Notes: generated from the letters alone by a model not told the origin. A stretch of 64,000 nucleotides of DNA from Nostoc sp. PCC 7107 (GCF_000316625.1 NC_019676.1:793001-857000), one strand, 5' to 3'; numbered from the stretch's first letter, positions 45,741 through 56,048 are shown. Numbers and translations are program-made.

Positions 45741-47255
45741 TTACAAAGCAATACTCAAAAAACCGCTTTCGATTAAATAAGCTGTGTAAGTTATAAACAA
45801 CTTAGAATCGATTGGCGGACAGGAAATAGAACTACCTGCTAGTGCTTTCACCGTCGCTTCACAGCTAATTGTTGGTCTTCTCGCTTGCAGATACAAATCT
45901 GGAATTGTTAATTGTTCTTCCGACCAGCGTTCTAACAAAAATGGTCGCAAAGTATACAAAGGATTATCTGGAGAGGCAGCATTTTTAATTAACTCTGCTT
46001 GCCATTCATCGTAGGGTAGCATTTGCACTGGATAACCAAAAGAACTTACCCAATCAACTAATACTTTTAAAGTCACAGGGTGGGGATGTTGTAAGTGGAA
46101 AGCTTTACCGATTGACTCTGGCTGCATCGACAGATAAACAATCGCTTTACTTACATAGTCTACAGGCGACATATCCAACATATATTCTACATCGGGGAAG
46201 CTACCCATTTGTAGACAACCCTTGACCATCAAATTGATGAAGTCGTGGGTGTTACCGATACCTGTTTGACTATCGCCGGCAATTAATGGGGGTCTGTGGA
46301 TGGTCACAGGTAAACCGCGATCGCTGGCTATTTTCACCAATTTCTCAGCTACCCATTTTGTTTGGGAATAACCGAGGAAAATACCTTCCCAGTGACTAAA
46401 GTCATTATCTTCTTTGACCACCTTCCCAGCGTAATAGGGTGATTCAAAGACAGCCACACTGGAAACATAATGTACAGGCTTGACTTTGATTTGACAAGCC
46501 AAGCGCAATATTTCTTGTGTACCTAAAACGTTAGCGGTTTTCAGTGCGGAGTAAGGATAAACGTAGTTTAATAAAGCAGCACTGTGATAAATAGTGTCAA
46601 TGTTGGTGGCTAAAGCTTGGAATAATTCTCCTCCAAGCCCTAACAGTGGTTGAGATAAATCACCAATGACGGGAATAATGCGGGGATTTAACTCAGTTTC
46701 TCCAATTGCATACTGTTCTAGGTTCTTTTGCAGCTTGTTTTTACCATCTTCGAGGCTGCTGGCGCGTACTAAACAGTAAAGTTCTGCATCGGTTTGTTCT
46801 AGCAGTTCCCGGATGATGAAAGCGCCTAAAAAGCCTGTGGAACCTGTTAAGAAGATTTTCTTGGGTTTGTCTACAGGGGTGTAAACAGCGCCACCAGGAT
46901 TAATTGTCGGGTCGAGGACTACTTCGGCTTGTAAATCGAGAGTGGGAATTTCGGCGATCGCATTTCCACTTGTTTGCTTGACACTCCCTGTATCTTGCAC
47001 ATCCGATTGTTCTTCTAATTCTTCAGCTAAACGCTGAGACAAAGATGCAATATTGGGATAATGCCACAACAACAAAGGAGATGGTTGAAAACCTAGCAAT
47101 TCCTCTAATTTACTAACTAGAGTCATGGCTTGTGCTGAGTCTAAACCATAGTTTTCTAGATTTTCATTGATATCAATTTCGTCGGTTTCTACACCCACTA
47201 ACTCAGCCAAGTGAGACACCATCCATACTTGAATATCTGCTGCACTATAAGACAT
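45741..47255 (-). CDS. ACP-thioester reductase protein (HglB/HetM-like)
   Basis: Terminal releasing enzyme of the PKS operon: reduces the ACP-bound chain with NADPH to an aldehyde or alcohol. About 504 residues. N-terminal acyl-carrier domain (about 1-80) with phosphopantetheine Ser40 in [10 protein letters not shown]. The thioester-reductase/SDR domain starts at [20 protein letters not shown] (about 130-150) and has catalytic [13 protein letters not shown] and [12 protein letters not shown]. Length and architecture match HetM/HglB of Anabaena, required for heterocyst glycolipids (recalled). ATG at 47255 is preferred: GAGG lies nine bases upstream, whereas the frame's TTG at 47270 abuts the previous stop codon. 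Confidence 0.88.
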   Translation of the reverse strand: MSYSAADIQVWMVSHLAELVGVETDEIDINENLENYGLDSAQAMTLVSKLEELLGFQPSPLLLWHYPNIASLSQRLAEELEEQSDVQDTGSVKQTSGNAIAEIPTLDLQAEVVLDPTINPGGAVYTPVDKPKKIFLTGSTGFLGAFIIRELLEQTDAELYCLVRASSLEDGKNKLQKNLEQYAIGETELNPRIIPVIGDLSQPLLGLGGELFQALATNIDTIYHSAALLNYVYPYSALKTANVLGTQEILRLACQIKVKPVHYVSSVAVFESPYYAGKVVKEDNDFSHWEGIFLGYSQTKWVAEKLVKIASDRGLPVTIHRPPLIAGDSQTGIGNTHDFINLMVKGCLQMGSFPDVEYMLDMSPVDYVSKAIVYLSMQPESIGKAFHLQHPHPVTLKVLVDWVSSFGYPVQMLPYDEWQAELIKNAASPDNPLYTLRPFLLERWSEEQLTIPDLYLQARRPTISCEATVKALAGSSISCPPIDSKLFITYTAYLIESGFLSIAL

Positions 47256-47270
47256 TGTTACCTCTTTCAA

Positions 47271-48932
47271 TTATTGACAAACTTCAGGACGATATTGAGT
47301 GTAGTAATCGGGTATTTGCAAACCTTGAATTTTTAAATTTTGGATGCGATAGGAAAACGCCGCGCCCTGCATAATATGGTCAGCAACATCGACAACTCGG
47401 CGGTTTTCTGGTTCAGCTAAATAAGAACCACGCACCCAGTCATTAAAACCACCCATCGCCGGGCCGCACCAAATTTGATAATCAACTTCTCGACCTTTTT
47501 CACCAGCAGTAGACCAGCGAGAAGATAAGCCTAAATACCAACGGAAAATTAAAGCCATTTTCAGCTTAGGATTATTTACAGCTTTGCCCAATTTTTCCGG
47601 GTTTTTCTGTGATAAATAAGCAGCCGTTCCTTCCCAAGCCTCAGCAATAGTTTTCCGAAAAACTTGTTTTTCTAACTTCTCCCTTTCTGCCGCAGGGATT
47701 TCTTCAATTGAGTTATAAGTGCGGTACAATTCATACAATTTTTGCGCCCGCATGGGGAACATCGTACCCCGTTTTAGCACTTGAACTTTCACACCCATTT
47801 CAAACATATCGCCAGCAGGAGCCATAGTTACATCAGCCATTTCTGCTTGTGCTAATAGTTTTTTGGTATGCTCACAAGCACCAGATTCAACACAAGCTTG
47901 ATTGATAGAACCAGTAACTACATAAGCCGCACCCATCATCAAAGCTGCTAAGGTTGATTCTGGGGTAGCAATTCCCCCGGCTGCACCGATTCTAATTGGT
48001 TGAGAATAATGATATTGAGCTTGAATTTCATTCCTTAACGCAATCAGTGAAGGGAGCAAACAAACTAAAGGACGATTATCAGTATGTCCGCCAGAATCAG
48101 CTTCTACAGTAATATCATCAGCCATTGGCACTTTCTCAGCCAATTTAGCTTGTAACTCAGTAATTAATCCTTGCTCAAGTAATTCTTGAATAATTTTCGC
48201 TGGTGCTGGCTGCATAAATTTACTCGCAACTTCCCGGCGAGAAATTTTAGCGATGACTTTATTTTTAATGATGATTTGATTGGCATCATTTAAACTTAAC
48301 CCAGCAAGTCGATAATAAACAATATTGGGTGTTAAATCTAAAAATGCCGAAGCTTCTACAACCTTCACCCCATATTTCAGATATAAATCCACAGCCCGGC
48401 GTTCAATTGCCATATCGTTAGGACTGTGAATTAAATTGAAAGCATAGGGGCCATTAGGTAAAGCTTGCTGAATTTTTTGAATTGCGGCTTCTATTCTTTC
48501 TGGAGGTAAACCACCTGCACCAAAAGAACCTAAAATTCTTTCTTTTCCTAAAGCAATCACCATTTCTTCGGAAGCAATACCACCAGCCATTGCGCCAGTC
48601 ATGTAGGCATATTTGACACCATAAGCAGAGAGAAAACTGGGGTCGCCTAACTGTTGAAGAGAAAGTGGTGCAATGGAAGTTAGTAATTCTACCTGTGAAG
48701 TTGTACCATTTTCAACAGGATATAAATACCCTTCATTAGTAACACCAACTTTCCCGGCAATTCTCACAATGTAGCAAGGTTTATCTAATACAAGTAATTT
48801 ATCTTTGATAGCTTGCTGCTCAAAAGATATACTTTCTAAGTTACCTTTCCAAACAAGATTTTGATTGTAGTTGTAGGTAGAAAATCTCAAGCCATTATCT
48901 TGGGTGCTGAGTGGCATATCGAAGGTCGTCAC
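47271..48932 (-). CDS. PfaD-family trans-acting enoyl reductase
   Basis: FMN-dependent enoyl reductase of PUFA-synthase-like systems, acting in trans on ACP-bound enoyl intermediates. 553 residues. The nitropropane-dioxygenase-like FMN barrel shows AYMTGAMAGGIASEEMVIAL (about 109-128), FGAGGLPPERIEAAI, VVEASAFLDLTP, DDITVEADSGGHTDNRPL and RIGAAGGIATPESTLAALMM. The C-terminal PfaD extension includes GPAMGGFNDWVRGSYL (about 490-505). GTG start. Lies 15 bp upstream of the thioester reductase start, so these two are tightly coupled. Its presence shows the product chain can be fully saturated. Equivalent in position to the hglA-type gene of the heterocyst glycolipid island. Confidence 0.88.
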   Translation of the reverse strand: MTTFDMPLSTQDNGLRFSTYNYNQNLVWKGNLESISFEQQAIKDKLLVLDKPCYIVRIAGKVGVTNEGYLYPVENGTTSQVELLTSIAPLSLQQLGDPSFLSAYGVKYAYMTGAMAGGIASEEMVIALGKERILGSFGAGGLPPERIEAAIQKIQQALPNGPYAFNLIHSPNDMAIERRAVDLYLKYGVKVVEASAFLDLTPNIVYYRLAGLSLNDANQIIIKNKVIAKISRREVASKFMQPAPAKIIQELLEQGLITELQAKLAEKVPMADDITVEADSGGHTDNRPLVCLLPSLIALRNEIQAQYHYSQPIRIGAAGGIATPESTLAALMMGAAYVVTGSINQACVESGACEHTKKLLAQAEMADVTMAPAGDMFEMGVKVQVLKRGTMFPMRAQKLYELYRTYNSIEEIPAAEREKLEKQVFRKTIAEAWEGTAAYLSQKNPEKLGKAVNNPKLKMALIFRWYLGLSSRWSTAGEKGREVDYQIWCGPAMGGFNDWVRGSYLAEPENRRVVDVADHIMQGAAFSYRIQNLKIQGLQIPDYYTQYRPEVCQ

Positions 48933-49198
48933 AGTAGTTATCCCTCGGATTGTTCAGTATCAGATTTTTTATCTCACGCAGAGAGAAGTTGCGTGCGGGG
49001 GTTCCCCCGTTGAGGAAACTTCGGTGGACGCGGAGGTGCGGAGTTTGAGAGATATTTCGAGTTATATATGTTGCATTTAATTCTCTTTACCTCTGTGTCT
49101 CTGCGCCTCTGCGTGAATTTTTAAAAGTTTAGGAAAGGTCTAAGAATAAAGCATTAACACGCCTTATCCTTAAACCATGAGGTAACGTGCATTCAAAC
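48933..49198. repeat. 266-bp operon spacer filled with CGCAGAG/GCGCCTCTGCG-type repeats
   Basis: Contains TCTCACGCAGAGAGAAGTTG, ACGCGGAGGTGCGGAG and, facing them, CTCTGTGTCTCTGCGCCTCT followed by GCGTGA. The two sides are roughly complementary and could fold. No open frame. Largest spacer of the operon. Confidence 0.7.
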
Positions 49199-52100
49199 TC
49201 ATTCTTTAAGCAAATCTTCGGCGCAAACTAATTGCAATTGAATAATTTCACCCATTTGCTTACTAAAATCTTGACGAGCTTGTAAAAAAGCTGTATGTGC
49301 TTGCGTTATCCGAGCATTATTAGCATTCAGCTTTTGACAATGAGATGTATTTAACTCCAGCATTCTAATTAATATATCTAAATCATGATTGATAGCAGAT
49401 GCTTGGTTAGGCGTGGCGATTAACTCAGAAGATTCTAATTTTTCTGCTGCTGTAAAACCGTGTTCAATGATATCTTTCCTGGAAACTTCGGCATTTTGAG
49501 TCAGAATTTCACCGCCTAAGATTTTATGAGTATCTTGCAGTGATTTGATGATGTCAACTTCATCAGGAAATGGTATATTTGAATGCAGATTTTCTGCTTG
49601 AATATCTTTTGCTTTCGTAGCTAAATCTTGGAAAAGTTGGCGATTTTCTTCAGTCAAAATACTCGCTGTAATCGATTTACCACCGACTGTAATAGTGCGT
49701 AAGGTGGCTTTATTTTGTTTAGTTGTTGGTGCGAGATTGTAGAGTGGTGATAAATCTACAGCTACGCGATGGCTGAGAAGTTTTGCTAGTGCTTTGACAA
49801 TGTTAGTATGGTCATCCATCCCCCGGCGATTGAGGGATACAGTGATGTGGTCTTTGTCTTCGAGGATTTTATCAATCCAGCGGGAACAGACACCACCCGC
49901 ACCAGCTTCGATGAAAATTCTTGCGCCGTCGTCGTGGAGGCGGTTGACTAGGCGGGGGAAATCTAATTGTTGACAAAGTCCGGTGGCGATGTGGTCAGCG
50001 ATCGCACCACTCTCAATTACAATAGGTTGATATTCCGCCGCCGAGTAGAAGGTAACACCTGATAGATTCTGGGATGGCAAAGTATTTAATTTAACTAACT
50101 CTCCATGCTCCGAGCGCATCGTTTCACAGTGGATAACGTGATCGAAAGGAGCCACGAAAGAATTACAACCCAAGGCGGCGATAACTCGCTTACAAGCGGC
50201 TGGTTCACCAGCAATTAACACTTCTTCCGGTGTATTAATTTGTGTTAGATAAACTTGTGGCTCGTTCTTGATGGCTGCCTGAACTTGTTCGGGACTGGTC
50301 ATCAAGACGAAGTTACCCCAAAAGGTTTTATCTGAATTATCTGTGTTTGGTAAGCCCCAAAACTCGCGGACAGCATTTTTCGGGCCAGATAACCTACTCC
50401 CAAACAACGCTGAGGAATTAAAGGAACTACTACCTTGAAAGAAATCGCTCCAAACCCCTTGAGCGACCATCATACTAGTTTCACCCAAACTGTAGCCAAA
50501 TACATACTTCGGCTTGAGTTGAAAGTCATCCCGAATAATTGTGGTGAGGAGCCTGGTAAAGAACATTTCCGCTTCAAACATTGCTAAAGAGTCATCTAGC
50601 AATTGCTTTTCTAGAGTTTCTAGCTGTCTGAGGGATAATTTACTCAAACTTCTCGGAAACACTCGTAGTTCTACATCCGCTACCCGCTTATGTATACTCT
50701 TCACCATGTGGTCGTTGAAGATTCTAGGGAACAGGCGGAAAAGATTCCGACCCATGCCCACATAAGAGTTCACCGCCGCTGGATACACATAAGCAATTTC
50801 AGCACTTTGTCCCAAAGGTTTAGGTGTGAAGTAACTACCTACAGGTGTTTGCCAGTCTGTACCTTTATCAAAAGCCGTTTTGACACCTTTACGGGCTGAT
50901 TCGATTTCTTTGAGAAGTTCTTTTTTGTTCCGTCCGTTGATAGCTATGGCGTACTGTGCCTGAGTATTAGCTTTATATGCAGCAAAGGCTTGACTAGCAC
51001 TCTCTGATAAAGAAGAACTAGTTTCAATGCTTTTTTGCAAACTATTTAGCGCCGCAAAGATACTGTCTTTGTCGTCAGCTGCAATGGGGAACAGATGATA
51101 TGGCATTTGTTCCAAATATCGGCTAGGGCGTTCTTCTTGGGTGGGGTCTTCCGAGATAATCAGATGAGCGTAAGTGCCATCACAACCCACACCATTAATT
51201 GCTGCTATCCGAAGGTCAGAATCTTTACCCAAGAACCAAGGGCGAGATTCTGTCGCCACATAAAAAGGACTTCCTTCCCATTGTTGAGGTGTTTTTACGC
51301 CAGACCAGTTGGGAGTACCAGGAATGTAGCGGTAGTAAAGACACAATGCTGTTTTAATTAAGCTGGCAATTCCCGAAGCTACTTGAGTGTGTCCGATATT
51401 GGCTTTGACGCTACCGATAGCACAGTGCAAACCATTCCCTACAGATGGATATGCTTGCAATAAACTAGTGATTTCGGTTTCGTCTTCTTGGGGGATACCG
51501 CTGGCGCAAACTTCTACATACTTCACCTGAGAAGGTTGTACACCTGCGCTATGAAAGGCTTCGTTAGCTGAATTAACAAGAGATTGTCCGATACTAACAG
51601 CATCAATAGTGGCATAAATGCGATCGCCATTCTCTTGTGCCACATCATAGCGTTTGAGAACAACTGCACCAGCACCTTCACCCACAGTCCAACCGTCGGC
51701 TTTTTGGTCATAACTCAGGGTATTCACACCACTGTTTATCTTGGCTGTTTGATGGCGTAACAAAACATTTTCTACACCACCAGCTAAGTCAACAGCACCA
51801 ACAACGACTGCATCAGCTTCACCAGTCATCAATAGCATTTGAGCAACTTCTAACGCTTTGAAAGCAGAAGTCTCTACAGATGTGAGAGTGAAAGCAGGCC
51901 CGGTAAAGTCCCACAGCGAAGATATGCGACTCGCCATGATGTTGGTGATATAGCTTAAGTACTCACCAATTTCTACTTGTTGGTGAACGCTATCTTTAAC
52001 GATGGTTTCTAGTTGAGCAATCTTTTCTGCTGGTAAGGTAATTTCTGCTGCATTCAAACCATCTTTGATTTGCCAAGACAAATCCCATCTTTGCTGTAGC

Positions 52101-52495
52101 TGATGAACAGATAATTCTGCTTCAGCCGCAATAATTACCGCGACATTTCCACCTTCCGGTAGTTTCGCATCTTTAATGGCGCGTTCTGCAACCTTCAAGA
52201 TTAAGAGTTGTTGGGGGTTGAGTTGTTCGACTTCGTTGGGAGGAATTTTATAGGCCAAAGTATCAATTTCAAAGTCTTTGATATATGCCCCAACAGGTGG
52301 TTTACCATCAATTAGACCGTATTCTTGCAGTAAATCTTTTTGTTCATTTATGCCATACCATCTTTTTTCAGGTAGGGGTATAAAATGCTGTTTGCCATCA
52401 TAAATACTGCGTTCAAAAGTATCTAAGGTATTACATTCGCCGAAGAAGGCATCCATGCCAATAATCGCAATTTTGTTTTTATTATCTTGTGTCAT
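49199..52495 (-). CDS. PfaB/HglC-like protein: inactive ketosynthase plus acyltransferase
   Basis: About 1098 residues. N-terminal KS-fold domain (about 1-450) in which the catalytic Cys position reads Glu (TLTSVETSAFKAL against the usual xVDxACSSSLxAL) and the first His motif is VEVCASGIP. Only the last His remains (KANIGHTQVASG). It cannot condense and resembles a chain-length factor. The acyltransferase domain (about 570-890) has GxS motif FGYSLGETSMM. The C-terminal tail (about 980-1098) is helical (AHTAFLQARQDFSKQMGEII), like the linker of the first PKS in this operon, perhaps for docking. Start: ATG at 52495 (TTG at 52513 possible). Analogue of HglC/PfaB. Confidence 0.85.
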   Translation of the reverse strand: MTQDNKNKIAIIGMDAFFGECNTLDTFERSIYDGKQHFIPLPEKRWYGINEQKDLLQEYGLIDGKPPVGAYIKDFEIDTLAYKIPPNEVEQLNPQQLLILKVAERAIKDAKLPEGGNVAVIIAAEAELSVHQLQQRWDLSWQIKDGLNAAEITLPAEKIAQLETIVKDSVHQQVEIGEYLSYITNIMASRISSLWDFTGPAFTLTSVETSAFKALEVAQMLLMTGEADAVVVGAVDLAGGVENVLLRHQTAKINSGVNTLSYDQKADGWTVGEGAGAVVLKRYDVAQENGDRIYATIDAVSIGQSLVNSANEAFHSAGVQPSQVKYVEVCASGIPQEDETEITSLLQAYPSVGNGLHCAIGSVKANIGHTQVASGIASLIKTALCLYYRYIPGTPNWSGVKTPQQWEGSPFYVATESRPWFLGKDSDLRIAAINGVGCDGTYAHLIISEDPTQEERPSRYLEQMPYHLFPIAADDKDSIFAALNSLQKSIETSSSLSESASQAFAAYKANTQAQYAIAINGRNKKELLKEIESARKGVKTAFDKGTDWQTPVGSYFTPKPLGQSAEIAYVYPAAVNSYVGMGRNLFRLFPRIFNDHMVKSIHKRVADVELRVFPRSLSKLSLRQLETLEKQLLDDSLAMFEAEMFFTRLLTTIIRDDFQLKPKYVFGYSLGETSMMVAQGVWSDFFQGSSSFNSSALFGSRLSGPKNAVREFWGLPNTDNSDKTFWGNFVLMTSPEQVQAAIKNEPQVYLTQINTPEEVLIAGEPAACKRVIAALGCNSFVAPFDHVIHCETMRSEHGELVKLNTLPSQNLSGVTFYSAAEYQPIVIESGAIADHIATGLCQQLDFPRLVNRLHDDGARIFIEAGAGGVCSRWIDKILEDKDHITVSLNRRGMDDHTNIVKALAKLLSHRVAVDLSPLYNLAPTTKQNKATLRTITVGGKSITASILTEENRQLFQDLATKAKDIQAENLHSNIPFPDEVDIIKSLQDTHKILGGEILTQNAEVSRKDIIEHGFTAAEKLESSELIATPNQASAINHDLDILIRMLELNTSHCQKLNANNARITQAHTAFLQARQDFSKQMGEIIQLQLVCAEDLLKE

Positions 52496-52513
52496 TATTG
52501 AGTACCTAAACAA

Positions 52514-52639
52514 ATTTTTTTTGCCTCACGCAAAGGTGCAAAAACGCAAAGGGAAGAGGGAATAACGAACCACAGAGGCGCAGAGAACACAGAGTTAGAG
52601 AGAAGAGAGATAACTTTGTAGACTCACGCAAAAATCTCT
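52514..52639. repeat. operon spacer with CGCAAAGG repeats
   Basis: 126 bp containing CCTCACGCAAAGGTGCAAAAACGC, described by its units ACGCAAAGG and GCAAAAACG, and AACCACAGAGGCGCAGAGAAC. Same repeat family as the other PKS operon spacers. Confidence 0.65.
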
Positions 52640-54007
52640 TTACTTTGTGTCCTTCGCGGTTTTTTCCAAAATAATGTGTGAGTTAGTTCCACCAAAACCA
52701 AAGGCACTTAAGGCTACGCGTTTAGTTGAATTATTGTTAGGCCACGGTGTTGTTGTTTTGACAATATTTTTAGGAGAAATAACTGTATTTTCTGCACCGA
52801 TGGGTTCATCAACATTAATCGTGGGCGGAATTACACCATGATTCATGCTGTAAATTGCTTTAGTTAAGCCGACCATGCCAGCACCTACTAACAAATGTCC
52901 GACGTTGGATTTAGCAGAACCTACTAAAGGCGATGCTTGATGTTGTCCAAAAAAGCTTTCTACAGAATTACATTCGGTGGTATCGCCTAAGAGTGTGCCT
53001 GTAGCGTGACACTCTAGATAATCAATTTCTTTCGGATTGATTTGCGCTTCTTGATAAGCTCGTTTGTAAGCTAGTGTTTGTCCTTTAACATTGGGACTTA
53101 ATAAATGTTTGCCTCTACCATCATTAGATAGTCCATTACCGCAAACAGTGGCGAGGATATTATCACCATCTCTGACAGCATCACTATAACGTTTAAGAAT
53201 TACCATCCCGATACCTTCAGAGGTAATTAAGCCGCGTGATGCTTTATCTAAGGGGCGGCTAATACCGTTTTCTGGATATCCTTGAATACCAGAAAAAAGC
53301 ATTCTCAAAAATAGAGGATCAGAACAACTAATTGCCCCAGCCAGCATTAAATCTGCTTTGCCTGTTTGTAGGTAATGAGATGCTAGTTTGATGGAGTAAA
53401 AGGCAGAGGAACAAGCGGCATCTATACAAAAGTGAGTACCTGATAAAGAGAGAGATTGAGCTATTAGGGCGGCGGGTAAGCCGGAGATCATCGCGTTTTG
53501 TGGCGATGGTTTGGTGGTTGGGGAGATGGCAGCTAAATGGAAATCTTGGTCTTGCAGAAGTTCGGCGATCGCACCATCAATTGTGCGCCGATAAATGGGG
53601 GATAATAATTGATTGGAAAGTTTTGTCGGTAGGGAGAGTGTTCCTAAAATTACGCCGCATTTGGCGAGGGCTTGTTGATTACCTAAATAGCCACTATTTT
53701 GCACTGCTTGTTTTGCTGCATACAGTGACCATTTAAAGGTGTTATCTAAGCTATTTACTAAGTTTGAGGGTAAATTGTATTCGCTGGGGTCGAATTGAAA
53801 ATTGCGAATAAATCCACCTTGGAGGAAGTAAATTTTTTCCGGTTTGCCTTTAGCTGGGTCGTAAAATATTGTGGGATCTACGCCAATTTCAGCGACGGTA
53901 ACTTCTGAGGTTGAGCTTTTTTGTTCGGTGATATTCTGCCAAAATTGTTCAGGATTATTAGCGTCGGGAAAAAGGCAAGATATACCGATGATGGCGATTT
54001 TTTCCAC
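52640..54007 (-). CDS. stand-alone beta-ketoacyl synthase (HglD-like)
   Basis: Condensing enzyme of the lipid PKS. 455 residues, a single KS domain. Catalytic triad intact: Cys199 in CIDAACSSAFYS, His in LECHATGTLLGD (about 337) and His in KSNVGHLLVGAG (about 371). The typical closing motif FGFGGTNSHIILE is present near the C-terminus. Start GTG at 54007, with AGGA about 12 bases upstream. Being separate from an AT and ACP, it must work in trans with the neighbouring proteins, as in the hgl island. With the inactive KS of the downstream gene it may form a KS/chain-length-factor-like pair. Confidence 0.88.
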   Translation of the reverse strand: MEKIAIIGISCLFPDANNPEQFWQNITEQKSSTSEVTVAEIGVDPTIFYDPAKGKPEKIYFLQGGFIRNFQFDPSEYNLPSNLVNSLDNTFKWSLYAAKQAVQNSGYLGNQQALAKCGVILGTLSLPTKLSNQLLSPIYRRTIDGAIAELLQDQDFHLAAISPTTKPSPQNAMISGLPAALIAQSLSLSGTHFCIDAACSSAFYSIKLASHYLQTGKADLMLAGAISCSDPLFLRMLFSGIQGYPENGISRPLDKASRGLITSEGIGMVILKRYSDAVRDGDNILATVCGNGLSNDGRGKHLLSPNVKGQTLAYKRAYQEAQINPKEIDYLECHATGTLLGDTTECNSVESFFGQHQASPLVGSAKSNVGHLLVGAGMVGLTKAIYSMNHGVIPPTINVDEPIGAENTVISPKNIVKTTTPWPNNNSTKRVALSAFGFGGTNSHIILEKTAKDTK

Positions 54008-54183
54008 TGTTGTTGTCCTTGTTGGGGTATATTTTTAGGATTTACGGTGTTCCCCGGAGTGGAAATTAAGAGTTTATTTCACGCAAAGGCGCGGAGAAAG
54101 AGATTACTATTGCTATTTTAAACGCAGAGTTACGCTGAGGTAAGCGCAAAGGTGTGAGGAGGGTTATCTGCGTTTATGGGCGG
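54008..54183. repeat. operon spacer with ACGCAAAGGCGCGGAG-type repeats
   Basis: 176 bp with TTTCACGCAAAGGCGCGGAG and, further along, AAACGCAGAGTTACGCTGAG followed by GTAAGCGCAAAGG. No gene. Same family as the other spacers of this operon. Confidence 0.65.
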
Positions 54184-55914
54184 TTATTTATTCATCATTC
54201 TCATGGGCCAAATGACTGCTTTGGCTCCGAGGATGCGAGAGTATATTTTACCTTCGCGGTCATGGATGTAATAGTCGGAGGTTACGCCTGTGGCTGTTTT
54301 GGCTTTGATTTCACAGGAAACGTAGAAGATTTCATCGCAAGGTAAGGCGAGGAATTGTTCGGAGTGGGTTAGTTGTCCTGGTAAGCAAATTTCTTGATGG
54401 AAATGGTTGAGCCATAACCATAAAGGTTGTGTGCTTAAATCGTTGCAGTATGGGTTGTGCCAATTGATCGGAAATTGCCCTTGTGTTTGAGCAGAAATTG
54501 AAGCCCAATAGCATTCGGCAGTGATTTTTTCGGGGGTAATGTTGATGACTCTGGTGATTTTTTGAAATGCTGGGCCGTGGAATAATGAGGAGCTATCTTT
54601 TTGATAAAAGTCTGTACCTGTGGCGGTGATAATGTTATCTTCGCTGAGGTTTATTGATTCGTAAATCGGGGCTTCTGGCATTGTCCGCACGATTTTAATA
54701 TTGGCGCGGAAGTGATAATGAGTTTTGCCTTCTGGTGTTTTGCTTAAGATTGTGGTTTGTAATTCGACAAATTCAGATTCACTTTTGGCGAGTTCTTGGA
54801 TTTCGAGAATGTGTTCGCTGACGTTAGAATTTGCGAAGGTAATTCCTTTGAGGACTTTGAATTCTTTACAACTTAAATAGCGATAACCTGGATGCAATTC
54901 TTCACAAGCATTAATCATCCAAGACATGGCGCAGGTTGCTGGTAATACGGGGGAACCAGCGATGACATGATCATATAAGAAGGGGTTTGCTTCTAATACG
55001 ATGCGGCGACGAATACGGTAGCTTTTGAGTTCTGCATCTAAGGGTGCAGGTGGGCGAATTGTGGGGCTACCGATAACTACTTGTGTGGAGTCATGGTGGG
55101 CGGGATGCAGTTCATTGACTAGCATTTGTGCGCCGATATCTACGGGGATGATATCAATTCCGCGTTCAGCGAAGGCTTTTTTGAGTTCTGGTGTCACCAT
55201 ACCGCTATCCCAACCACCCCAGTTGATTGCAACTACGTGACAATTGGGATGGTTTTGTTTGAATAGATGGGCTGATTTGTTGAGTATTTCGTTAGCGATC
55301 GCATAATCTGATTGCCCAATGTTGCCGTAAAATCCAGTTACGGAGGAGAACAATACTAACTGTTCTAGTTGGTTGGGGTTAACGCAATTAAGTAGATTTT
55401 CTAAGCCTTGAACTTTAGCTGTATAAACTTTTTCAAAGTCTTGGTCGGTTTTCTTTTCGATTAATTTATCGGCTAAGTTACCAGCACCGTGAATAATGCC
55501 AGTTATTGCGCCAGTACGTGCAACTGTGGCTGCTAATTTTTGTTGTAATTCAGCAACATTTGTGACATCAGCACTCAGATATTCAACTTTTGCGCCTGTG
55601 GCTTGGATTTCTGCTAGTGTCTGTTTAATTTCGCGGCTGGAAGCAATTTTGTTATATATTTTCTGCACACTCATGGGTGTAGGCTTCTCACCTTGAGCGA
55701 GGAGATTTTCCATGATGCGTTTTTTTAATGCAGCATCTTCAAAACAATCTTTGGCGAAGTCTGGTTCGTTTTCTAATATTTCGGAACGACCGAGGAGTAT
55801 AAATGTGCAAGGTTGTTGTTGTGCGAGTTTTTTAACACAGAGGGAGGTGATTCCTTTTGCACCGCCACTGACGAGAAATACTGAGGAAGAACGAACCTGA
55901 GTTGCTGTGGTCAT
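54184..55914 (-). CDS. ketoreductase-dehydratase protein (KR-DH) of the PKS
   Basis: Reduces and dehydrates the growing chain. 576 residues. KR catalytic half (about 10-265): NADPH loop VSGGAKGIT, a PUFA-type insertion, SADVT, IHGAGNLADKL, then catalytic Ser in VLFSSVTGFYGN and Tyr/Asn in QSDYAIANEIL. The DH hot-dog domain (about 305-570) has the His motif YDHVIAGSPVLPATC (HxxxGxxxxP) and the HGPAF motif. The structural, non-catalytic half of the KR is not here but at the C-terminus of the preceding 1793-residue PKS, so one KR domain is split between two genes. Equivalent by position to hglG in the glycolipid island (recalled). Confidence 0.85.
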   Translation of the reverse strand: MTTATQVRSSSVFLVSGGAKGITSLCVKKLAQQQPCTFILLGRSEILENEPDFAKDCFEDAALKKRIMENLLAQGEKPTPMSVQKIYNKIASSREIKQTLAEIQATGAKVEYLSADVTNVAELQQKLAATVARTGAITGIIHGAGNLADKLIEKKTDQDFEKVYTAKVQGLENLLNCVNPNQLEQLVLFSSVTGFYGNIGQSDYAIANEILNKSAHLFKQNHPNCHVVAINWGGWDSGMVTPELKKAFAERGIDIIPVDIGAQMLVNELHPAHHDSTQVVIGSPTIRPPAPLDAELKSYRIRRRIVLEANPFLYDHVIAGSPVLPATCAMSWMINACEELHPGYRYLSCKEFKVLKGITFANSNVSEHILEIQELAKSESEFVELQTTILSKTPEGKTHYHFRANIKIVRTMPEAPIYESINLSEDNIITATGTDFYQKDSSSLFHGPAFQKITRVINITPEKITAECYWASISAQTQGQFPINWHNPYCNDLSTQPLWLWLNHFHQEICLPGQLTHSEQFLALPCDEIFYVSCEIKAKTATGVTSDYYIHDREGKIYSRILGAKAVIWPMRMMNK

Positions 55915-56048
55915 ATTTATTTTGAAGTTGAGAATTTATTTAAACGTAGACGCGAAGCGGCTTCCCGAAGGGTACCGCCAAGGCGCAGAGGACGCAAAGT
56001 AAAAAGAGTTTTTCTGTGCGCTCTTCTTTGCGCCTTTGCGTGAGACTT
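55915..56048. repeat. operon spacer with facing CGCAAAG repeats
   Basis: 134 bp. GGCGCAGAGGACGCAAAG faces CTTTGCGCCTTTGCGTGAG, giving a potential long imperfect hairpin directly after the first PKS gene. It also contains a TAGACGCGAAGCGGCTTCCC-type palindromic module seen across Nostoc genomes. Confidence 0.7.

Noticed and set aside
45741-47255. Calling this the true hetM/hglB of the classical heterocyst island
   Set aside because: Architecture agrees, but hetN and hetI are not next to it, so a paralogue cannot be excluded; the symbol was left empty.
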